A stretch of 64,000 nt of DNA from Calothrix sp. C42_A2020_038 (GTDB lineage Bacteria; Cyanobacteriota; Cyanobacteriia; Cyanobacteriales; Nostocaceae), in assembly GCA_015272395.1 (NCBI GenBank), contig JACYLQ010000033.1, positions 248,001-312,000 of the forward strand, written 5' to 3'. Under the pieces are notes generated by a model that was not told the DNA's origin, did not search any database, and saw only the letters and a list, made by a program, of their open reading frames with translations. Positions 57,843 to 64,000 of this stretch are shown here, in pieces; position 1 is the first letter of the stretch; each line of letters starts with the position of its first letter. Made by a program: the position numbers and the translations under genes.

Positions 57843-59243
57843 TTAATCTCCACCTAACTCGACCAATTTACCAATATTGAAATCTATTCGTATCCAACCT
57901 CGGTTTTTTTGTAAATTTTGGATTAGGAGTAAAAAAATTTGCCAGTGATGAACCATTAAAAATGGTAATGGGTCTTGCCAAGAAAAAATTGCATCGGTAC
58001 CACGTGTGATTACTTGTAGTCTGTAAACTAAATCTGACCAGGAACGGACGTTGACCAGGCGCCAGATTTCATGGTAAGTCCAGAAAGTTGGTTTGCTTGT
58101 GGGTAGTGGCTGAATTGGAATTACTCTTTCCAACCCCTGTGGTGAAGGAGTACTTAAATATGCTTCTGCAACTCCTGGATGATTGTAGAACATAGTAATA
58201 GCACTGTGAGTACGGGGGTTACACTCGATGGCGTATATATTTCCATCGGATGCTTGAATAAAGTCAAAAGAAACTTGTCCAGTAATACCTAACTGTTTGA
58301 CAAAATGACTAACCCATTCAAAAATCTGCGGATTATCTACATTTTCGTAGTTGACTTGAAACGCTGAAGATTCACAGCAGCAGTGTAATGTAATCACTCC
58401 ATCGCGAACGGTGCTGTGGGTGCAATATTCTTTACCTGGGATAAACTCTTGCATAATCCAAGGTTTTTCCGGGCTGATTGGTAAACTTCTCACAAATGCT
58501 GCGGTTGCTTCTTTTGTATCGCAGGGAAGTTTAGTTAGGTTTAATCTACGTACTGAGTCGTAGGGAATACTTTTCAGGATGTATTTACGTTGCTCTTGAG
58601 AAAAGTCGAAGTTAATGACTTGTTCTGGGTCAGTTATTTTAAAAGACTTAGGAACAGATAATCCAAAACTGCGTGCAGTCTCTGCAAATGCATACTTATC
58701 ATCGAGCATCTGTGTTATTTCTGCATCACAATGTATAACTTCACAGAATGAAGACAAAGCTTTTTTAGCAAGAGAATCGTAATAACTTGCAACTGGACTA
58801 CATACTGGTACATAGACATCTATATTGTCTCTTTTTACAATGTCTACTAGCGACTCAATATAAGCTTCTGGATTTTTTTCCGGCGCCGTTACAGTATAAA
58901 ACTTACTTACAGACCGAGAAAAACGGTGTCCGGTTAGCCAGTATTTGTGGGACTCAATTAATGTAACTCGATGTCCGGCAGCGTGAAAAGAACGAGCAAG
59001 TTGTAGTGCTTTAGTCATTTTACCACCACTAATCAGTATATTTCTGGAATTAGTAGTGTTAGCGAGTGGCGGACGTAAGATACTAAAAACTAGCGATACC
59101 AAGACCAGTGTTGCGTTGAATGGTAAAGCTAGTAATAAAAGTGTGAGAGTGCCTAAAGTTTTTAGCGATGCAGAAACATTAACTCGCGAATTATCGCGCG
59201 CTTGATTTTCTGGTGAGGAAGTAAGCGAAATTAATTGTGTCAT
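57843..59243 (-). CDS. mysC: MysC: ATP-grasp ligase, mycosporine-glycine synthase
   Basis: 466 residues. It joins glycine to 4-deoxygadusol to give mycosporine-glycine, with ATP. After a variable N-terminal part with a hydrophobic segment at about 30-55 comes a PurK/CarB-like N-domain (NILISGGKMTKALQLARSFH). ATP-grasp motifs follow: YILKSIPYDSVRRLNL, WIMQEFIPGKEYC, VSFDFIQASDGNIYAIECNP with the magnesium-binding Glu/Asn, and RTHSA. It is the third gene of mysA-mysB-mysC, 34 bases after mysB. The hydrophobic N-terminal segment suggests membrane association. Confidence 0.92.
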   Translation of the reverse strand: MTQLISLTSSPENQARDNSRVNVSASLKTLGTLTLLLLALPFNATLVLVSLVFSILRPPLANTTNSRNILISGGKMTKALQLARSFHAAGHRVTLIESHKYWLTGHRFSRSVSKFYTVTAPEKNPEAYIESLVDIVKRDNIDVYVPVCSPVASYYDSLAKKALSSFCEVIHCDAEITQMLDDKYAFAETARSFGLSVPKSFKITDPEQVINFDFSQEQRKYILKSIPYDSVRRLNLTKLPCDTKEATAAFVRSLPISPEKPWIMQEFIPGKEYCTHSTVRDGVITLHCCCESSAFQVNYENVDNPQIFEWVSHFVKQLGITGQVSFDFIQASDGNIYAIECNPRTHSAITMFYNHPGVAEAYLSTPSPQGLERVIPIQPLPTSKPTFWTYHEIWRLVNVRSWSDLVYRLQVITRGTDAIFSWQDPLPFLMVHHWQIFLLLIQNLQKNRGWIRIDFNIGKLVELGGD

Positions 59244-59277
59244 TATAACCTAGACCGTTCTACTTAAAATCTTCTGG

Positions 59278-60105
59278 TCAAACTTTTCTAATCAGAGTTA
59301 CACCATCACGCAAAGGTAATATTACTTGTTCTACACAAGAATCAGAGGCAACAACTCGATTAAATTCAGCAATCGCTTGACCGTTTACACTACGCTGTTC
59401 GCTAGGTAAATATACTTGTCCTTGCATCAAAGTGTTATCGACACAAATTAACCCACCAGGCGCTAAAAGGTTACTGTCCAATATAATATTGAAGTATTTG
59501 ACATACTCCTTCTTATCAGCATCGATAAATATTAAGTCAAAAGACTCACCTTGTTGAGCCAGCTTATGGAGCGTGTCAAGAGCAGGTGCCACTTCAACTC
59601 TGATTTTACTGCCATGAGGTGAATTTTGAAAGCAAGTTTGAGCGAAACTAGCAACATAAGAATCGACCTCACAAGCCACAAGTATACCATCACTAGGCAA
59701 TGCTTCCGCCATTGCTAAAGCCGAGTAACCTGTGAACATCCCAACTTCAAGAACACGTTTTGCTTTTGTCATGTGAACAAACATCTTAAGCGTTTGCCCT
59801 TCAACATGACCCGATAGCATTTCTTGTTCCAGTTGACGCACTGTTTCACCATCAGAAAAGCGTTTCGACCAATCTTCCTGACTTGTTTTCTGTGCAAGTG
59901 CTGTCAAAGCGTCTGATTCAGGAGTCGTATACTCGTTAAGATATGGCTCTAACCCTGCGGCAAGAGTATATATCTGTTGTAACGATGTCAATACCTCTTC
60001 AGAAGTATTTGTTGAACGCGCGAGTTGTAATGTATTGTGCAACAGTTCAACAAGAATAGTATGAGGTGTAACGGCTCTGGGTTTATTTGGGATAGTCAAG
60101 GTCAT
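59278..60105 (-). CDS. mysB: MysB: O-methyltransferase of MAA biosynthesis
   Basis: 275 residues. It methylates desmethyl-4-deoxygadusol to 4-deoxygadusol using S-adenosylmethionine. The SAM motif is RVLEVGMFTGYSALAMAEAL, followed by the acidic motif IFIDADKKEYVKYFN and LLAPGGLICVDNTLMQGQVY, as in metal-dependent catechol/caffeoyl-CoA-type methyltransferases. Its place after mysA and before mysC fixes the role. An unusual hairpin lies between mysA and mysB. Confidence 0.93.
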   Translation of the reverse strand: MTLTIPNKPRAVTPHTILVELLHNTLQLARSTNTSEEVLTSLQQIYTLAAGLEPYLNEYTTPESDALTALAQKTSQEDWSKRFSDGETVRQLEQEMLSGHVEGQTLKMFVHMTKAKRVLEVGMFTGYSALAMAEALPSDGILVACEVDSYVASFAQTCFQNSPHGSKIRVEVAPALDTLHKLAQQGESFDLIFIDADKKEYVKYFNIILDSNLLAPGGLICVDNTLMQGQVYLPSEQRSVNGQAIAEFNRVVASDSCVEQVILPLRDGVTLIRKV

Positions 60106-60189
60106 TTGATTTTGGATTTTAGATTTTGGATTTTGGAAAAGTCGCGCGACAATGAATGGATTATTTATTGGGATGACATATGTGTTTCG

Positions 60190-60218
60190 GATTCCCGACT
60201 TGCCTAAAGTCGGGAATC
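60190..60218 (-). repeat. Perfect 12-bp hairpin 8 bases after the mysA stop
   Basis: GATTCCCGACTT (60190-60201) and AAGTCGGGAATC (60207-60218) pair perfectly over the loop GCCTA. It lies between mysA and mysB and belongs to the repeat family at 50309 and 50502. Either it stabilises mysA mRNA or it lowers downstream expression; no T-run follows. Confidence 0.65.
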
Positions 60219-60226
60219 TGAATCGT

Positions 60227-61456
60227 TTACACTCCGACCATTTCTACTTCTTCTGTACCAATGTAAGCATCTACACCTGCTCCTGCGCGTGGTAAAGTTG
60301 CACAGATTTGCTTGTGTGCAGCGACCGAAGAGTCTAATTCTTCACGAGTCAAATCATTAACAAAGAAACAAGTTCCGATTGGTCTTGGCATTGCTGCTCG
60401 TAGTTTACCATCACGAGTTTGGATAATTGACTTAGTAGCGTGCCAAAGTAAATCACCTTCTAGTAGGGGATGGTCTAGTGCTAAACCAATACGGGACATT
60501 AGATTAAGAATGCGGTCACGGTCTGTGACTGAGATATATCCTCGTCGTTCAGCAATTGTTGCTGATAAAGCCATATCAATGTTGACGGCATGACCGTGGT
60601 ATAAAGGAATGCATGGTGCTAGTTCCAGTGTCGGACTCCAAGTATGACCGTAAGCGATTACTCGGTCAAGATCAATTTCATGCAAATTAGGAGTTTCTAA
60701 TTCTAGCATTGTTTTAATCGCCTCGTAATTCACCTTATGGGCGATTTTTTGCAAGTGTTCTGAACCATCTACATAACCAAAGTGAGTATGTAGTAATTCA
60801 TCCCCATATTCATACAGTAGTTCAAAGACTTCAGAGTTTGAGACAACGGCAATTTTGACTAATTCTGCCATCCCATTGCGAATTTGTGCGATGGGCAGAG
60901 TTTTCAAGAAAGAAAAATCGAGTATTACCTTTTGTGGTGCATGATAGGCGCCTAAACGGTTCTTCAATTTCTTGTGATTTACCGCTACTTTAATTGCTAC
61001 ACCTGCATCAATTAACCCAATAAGTGTTGTTGGAATACGGATATAGTTAGTTTTACGACGATACGCAGAACAAGCAAACCCCACTACGTCAGTAACCAGT
61101 CCACCACCCACAACCAAAACTGGTTCTTTACGAATCAATCCAAAATCAGCAAACGCATCCACAATCTCTTCAAACGTTGCCAGCGTTTTTGCTGGTTCGG
61201 TAATTGTTACAGGATGTACAGTCAAATCAATGTCGTAATAACGAAAATACGAACGAATTTGCTCGCCATACAAGCGATTAACGTTTGCATCGACAACTGC
61301 CAAACAACGTCCAAACGACTGATAACTATCGGCGATTTCAGTATTTTTGATGTCAAATGCACCGTTGACATACTCTAGGCTGAACTCTATTTTTTCGTAC
61401 CCAGTAACGTGAAATGCCTTTTCCGTCGCTGCAAAAGATGCGTGAGGTATACCCAT
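60227..61456 (-). CDS. mysA: MysA: desmethyl-4-deoxygadusol synthase
   Basis: 409 residues of the dehydroquinate-synthase-like sugar-phosphate cyclase family. It converts sedoheptulose 7-phosphate to desmethyl-4-deoxygadusol, the entry step to MAAs. The NAD-binding stretch [20 protein letters not shown], the [20 protein letters not shown] block, [11 protein letters not shown] and metal ligands in [10 protein letters not shown] and [10 protein letters not shown] are intact. Context (mysB-mysC-mysE) separates it from the related 2-epi-valiolone synthase. GAGAG precedes the ATG. It is the first gene of the cluster. Confidence 0.93.
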   Translation of the reverse strand: MGIPHASFAATEKAFHVTGYEKIEFSLEYVNGAFDIKNTEIADSYQSFGRCLAVVDANVNRLYGEQIRSYFRYYDIDLTVHPVTITEPAKTLATFEEIVDAFADFGLIRKEPVLVVGGGLVTDVVGFACSAYRRKTNYIRIPTTLIGLIDAGVAIKVAVNHKKLKNRLGAYHAPQKVILDFSFLKTLPIAQIRNGMAELVKIAVVSNSEVFELLYEYGDELLHTHFGYVDGSEHLQKIAHKVNYEAIKTMLELETPNLHEIDLDRVIAYGHTWSPTLELAPCIPLYHGHAVNIDMALSATIAERRGYISVTDRDRILNLMSRIGLALDHPLLEGDLLWHATKSIIQTRDGKLRAAMPRPIGTCFFVNDLTREELDSSVAAHKQICATLPRAGAGVDAYIGTEEVEMVGV

Positions 61457-62166
61457 ATCTCTCGTCCTTAGATTTAATAATTCAGAACTAAACTAAATTG
61501 AAAGTACTTTTCAGAATTTGTACTGATGACAAGCTGGACAAGAGCGTTTTGCGTTACTTATCCCGACAGCCAGTATTAGCACATAACAGAGAGTGCAGAT
61601 ATATCTAGTAATATGTGTCCTTCTGATGTGCTTGAAATATCCCCATTAAAAGATAGACGGGGAGATTTGCTCTTTTTGGTGTTACCGATTTGCTAAGTAT
61701 ATTTACCGTGGAATTCCTACCGTAATTACTTGCAAAATCTGTACTGTGGAAAATTGTTTACTCTTATCTCCTAGCTTCCACTTGAGATTACAGCCCTGAT
61801 TAATATTCAGTTCGCTAGCTTTAAGCATGGCTTTTAACCTCAATATAGTGAGAAATGGAGAAAAATTGCAGCAGAAACAGCCGCATTCAGATACGCAATT
61901 GAATACTTACCACTCATCTCTGGTCATTAAATGACTAAACAGATGATATGGTTCATACTAGCCTTTGAAGTTATTTGTCGATGCTGACTACTAAATTCAG
62001 ATTAACTCTATTACGTTACTTATTTACCAATCTAAATATTAATATTAATTATCAAGATAAAATAATTAAATAAATATAAAATATATGATATAAATGACAA
62101 AAATGTGGTATACGCAGAATAGGTGCCTTACCTTTTTTTAGAATTAGGTGGGGCACCTATTAATGA
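61457..62166. other. Upstream region of the mys cluster
   Basis: About 710 bases. The mysA promoter and any UV or salt control elements should lie here. No clear operator was recognised. The frame 61827-61934 encodes 35 residues (MAFNLNIVRNGEKLQQKQPH...) but lacks a ribosome site and is not counted. The right end holds the hairpin of the pentapeptide gene. Confidence 0.45.
62118..62161 (-). terminator. Inverted repeat after the pentapeptide gene
   Basis: AATAGGTGCC (62118-62127) pairs with GGCACCTATT (62152-62161), with inner ACC/GGT pairing in a 24-base loop. It begins 6 bases after the stop codon. No T-run follows on the minus strand. Confidence 0.45.
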
Positions 62167-62772
62167 CTATTCGCGTCTTTGGGGATTCTCTTGGGTTAAC
62201 TGCTCGGTTGAGCAGACAGTACCACGCGCGCTCCCTTCAATCTTGAATCTTTCACAATCACGTTTTTGGGCACGCTGTAATGACCAACCATAAGGTTTAT
62301 CGGCAGTGACGGTACTACCTGGCATCGTTGTTAAACGGAAGAATGCACCTCGGAAGTTGGTCATTTGTAACCTGGCTCCTCTGAGGTTTGCTCCTTCAAG
62401 GTTAGCACTCATCATACTGGTAAAGCTCAGATTCGCGTTTTCTAGTGATGCTGATTTTAATAGCGCACCTGTAAAAGAAGCGGCGGTGAGATTAGTATTA
62501 TTTAATACAGAGCCTTCTAGATTTGCACCAGTCAGGTCAGCTCCTGTTAAGTTTGAACCACTGAAATTAGCGCCTTTAAGATTGGCATCGCGTAAGATTA
62601 CCCTAGTTAAATTCGCTTGGCTTAAGTCGGCGCCGCTCAAATCACACCGAGGACAGTTACCTGTAGCCTTGAACTGTTCTAAATCTTGTTGATTTAGCGC
62701 TCTAGCTTGTTGAGTTAATCCCAAACAAGCTAACACAACTAAAGTAGCAAAACCAAAAAGTTTTTGTTGCAT
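62167..62772 (-). CDS. Secreted pentapeptide-repeat protein
   Basis: About 201 residues. The signal peptide is MQQKLFGFATLVVLACLGLT to ARA. A short Cys-containing lead (CPRCDLSGADLS) is followed by about 20 A(D/N)LxX pentapeptides (ANLTRVILRDANLKGANFSG) that fold as a right-handed four-sided helix. The C-terminal part has two more cysteines (RDCERFKI, TVCSTEQL), so two disulfides are likely in the periplasm. Upstream in-frame ATGs at 62808 and further would lengthen the N-terminus. Function unknown. Confidence 0.82.
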   Translation of the reverse strand: MQQKLFGFATLVVLACLGLTQQARALNQQDLEQFKATGNCPRCDLSGADLSQANLTRVILRDANLKGANFSGSNLTGADLTGANLEGSVLNNTNLTAASFTGALLKSASLENANLSFTSMMSANLEGANLRGARLQMTNFRGAFFRLTTMPGSTVTADKPYGWSLQRAQKRDCERFKIEGSARGTVCSTEQLTQENPQRRE

Positions 62773-63113
62773 ATTTTTTACAATTTTACCAACCGTGCGT
62801 ATAGCCATACTTACATATACGACTTTTTTCCCAAATAATAGGAATAAAGGCAATGTAAATAAATAGTAAAGAGACAATAAAGTATACACTTACATTATTT
62901 GTATTGGTAAGATAAGTGTAATTTAAAAAACTAAAGCATTATTAATTGCATGTAAATACTGGGGTTTACACGCTTGTAAAAATGAAGAACTTGTTAAATA
63001 AGTGTGAAAATACGATAAATTACTGTGTCTGAACCACCGAATCCGCGACATAAAGATTAGAATAAAGGTAACTACGAAATATACAGAAACTCTATAGTCA
63101 AGCTTTATGTAAT

Positions 63114-63138
63114 CCCCTAGCCATTTTATGGCTAGGGG
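63114..63138. repeat. Perfect 10-bp hairpin
   Basis: CCCCTAGCCA and TGGCTAGGGG enclose TTTTA. It lies between the two genes at the right end of the window; no T-run follows. Confidence 0.55.
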
Positions 63139-63217
63139 ATGAATATTATGAATACACTCTCGCAGGATGAGGCGAAGGTGTAAATATACAGCAAATTGCA
63201 TGTTGATGCCATAGATG

Positions 63218-63243
63218 TAGAGACGTTACACATAACGTCTCTA
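63218..63243. repeat. Palindromic repeat of the GAGACGTTA family
   Basis: TAGAGACGTTA and TAACGTCTCTA around CACA, third member of the family at 20507 and 45130. It lies 23 bases past the stop codon of the last gene, so it may end that transcript. Confidence 0.65.
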
Positions 63244-63266
63244 AAGGATTTAGGTTTTTAGCTACT

Positions 63267-64000
63267 TTACTTCCATCCTAAAAGTCTTAGCCAAGGCACT
63301 ACCAAATAATGGCTGATAGCTAAGTAGAAACTTAGAAAGATTGCTAAAAGGCAGAAAAAGATTACTTTCGGCGCCAGTTGAGATGCTTCGGGGTAGAGTA
63401 GAAAATCGAATGTACTAGGCGATAAAATACTAAGGTTTATTAGGAGTGCGAAAGTAGTAGCTGTACCAAAAGCACTGATCACTGAATGAACTAAATGGTG
63501 GCTACGTAATCCTAAACCGAGAGTCAGAAATGAAACAGCAATTAATATCAGTCCCATTAATCCTTCATTGACAGGTTTGGGAGTAATATTACTTATATTT
63601 GACTGCTTAGTGATAGCAGCTAATACTACCCATCCCAAGCCATAGCCAATAATACTCATAACGGAAGCGATAAAGTAACGCCGTTTTTGCCCAAATGCTC
63701 CACTAATTGTTAGTCCCCAAGCAGTTCCTAAACCAGCAACGGCAAATAAGATGATTTCTGACCCTGTTATACTGGCTGCGTCATTAAATACTCCGAGTAG
63801 CTGGTTAGCCACATATACTGACAGTTGTTTTCCCCAAATAGTATTATTGGCAAGTGATAAACCACCGATAGCACCAACACTGGCGCCAATACCAGCTAAG
63901 AGCATTGCCCAAATGGTACTTAAGCAAGCAAGAATAGTATTAATAAACGTTTTGACTGTAAAAATTACTGTTTGAGAAGTCGCTTGTGCGAATGCAGTTA
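63267..64000 (-). CDS. Membrane protein of unknown function, 5' end outside the window
   Basis: The frame stays open to the right edge, so the ATG at 63905 may be internal. The visible part has about six hydrophobic spans (for example SEIILFAVAGLGTAWGLTIS, YFIASVMSIIGYGLGWVVLA, GLILIAVSFLTLGLGL) and ends YLVVPWLRLLGWK. No domain was recognised. The product could be an independent membrane protein or the membrane-anchored tail of a larger protein whose soluble part lies beyond the window. Confidence 0.6.
   Translation of the reverse strand, partial: TAFAQATSQTVIFTVKTFINTILACLSTIWAMLLAGIGASVGAIGGLSLANNTIWGKQLSVYVANQLLGVFNDAASITGSEIILFAVAGLGTAWGLTISGAFGQKRRYFIASVMSIIGYGLGWVVLAAITKQSNISNITPKPVNEGLMGLILIAVSFLTLGLGLRSHHLVHSVISAFGTATTFALLINLSILSPSTFDFLLYPEASQLAPKVIFFCLLAIFLSFYLAISHYLVVPWLRLLGWK

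Larger units (their letters stand above)
62890..63266. other. Gap between the pentapeptide gene and the last gene
   Basis: AT-rich. It contains the hairpin at 63114-63138 and an inverted copy of the ATGTATCGCATSAACATGCA tail with the palindrome at 63218-63243. The 92-codon frame at 62923-63201 spans these repeats and is not a gene. Confidence 0.5.

Noticed and set aside
60227-61456. 2-epi-5-epi-valiolone synthase instead of MysA
   Set aside because: The two are close relatives, but the mysB-mysC-mysE context supports the desmethyl-4-deoxygadusol route.
61827-61934. 35-codon frame upstream of mysA
   Set aside because: No ribosome-binding site, no hydrophobic or recognisable motif; length is compatible with chance.
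62923-63201. 92-codon minus-strand frame
   Set aside because: It covers a perfect hairpin and a dispersed repeat, with no protein-like conservation.

Overview
The window is chromosomal DNA from a cyanobacterium, most likely a filamentous (Nostocales-like) species. The evidence is photosystem I genes (psaL, psaF, psaJ, ycf3), a cyanobacterial-type pdhB-secD-secF run, Ycf52-like acetyltransferase and Tic22 genes, a mycosporine-like amino acid (MAA) cluster, low-GC DNA, and many dispersed palindromes and heptamer repeats of the kind known in Nostocales. The palindrome GGCGCC occurs about 60 times, nearly always inside genes, while the usual cyanobacterial HIP1 octamer GCGATCGC was not seen.

Layout. 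1-9 kb: 3' end of a site-2 protease, a broken DUF4058 gene, a RemA-family gene followed by gmk, a decayed tnpB element, psaL, psaFJ, tsaD, an alpha/beta hydrolase, an ACT-like protein, a GNAT and tRNA-Pro(UGG). 9.6-18 kb: Tic22, prmC with a Sua5/YrdC gene, a histidine-kinase-like protein, a second GNAT, a small membrane protein, then pdhB and secDF. 18-31 kb: a two-CBM GH5 glycanase with a Thr-Pro minisatellite linker, a small XRE regulator with an AT-hook-like tail, hemB, a DUF4870 protein, prfC, an M48-like membrane protein lacking the zinc motif, an RRM protein, a long gap holding a second decayed tnpB, and a GT4 glycosyltransferase. 31-41 kb: a CrtISO-like oxidoreductase, then a fermentation block: ADP-forming acyl-CoA synthetase/GNAT fusion, adhE, pflA and pflB. 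42-53 kb: DsbD-like reductase with a redoxin lipoprotein, gatC, ycf3, SRAP, GST, DUF167, DUF2231, hemerythrin, M20 amidohydrolase and a PEP-CTERM protein. 53.5-61.5 kb: the MAA cluster mysA-mysB-mysC-mysE on the minus strand. 62-64 kb: a pentapeptide-repeat protein and a truncated membrane protein.

How the genes work together. The mys genes form a full route from sedoheptulose 7-phosphate to a disubstituted MAA. MysE is unusual: it carries an extra N-terminal condensation domain whose catalytic motif looks destroyed, and its adenylation pocket reads as serine-specific, which predicts shinorine. pflB-pflA-adhE look like one transcript ended by a strong hairpin and would allow anaerobic (night or mat) pyruvate cleavage to formate, ethanol and, via the neighbouring acyl-CoA synthetase, acetate. 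DsbD-like and redoxin genes are paired as an envelope thiol relay. tsaD and a tsaC-type gene (t6A tRNA modification), prmC, prfC and gatC are translation-quality genes scattered in the window rather than one operon.

All functions are read from sequence motifs by eye. No database search was run, and counts are by inspection.
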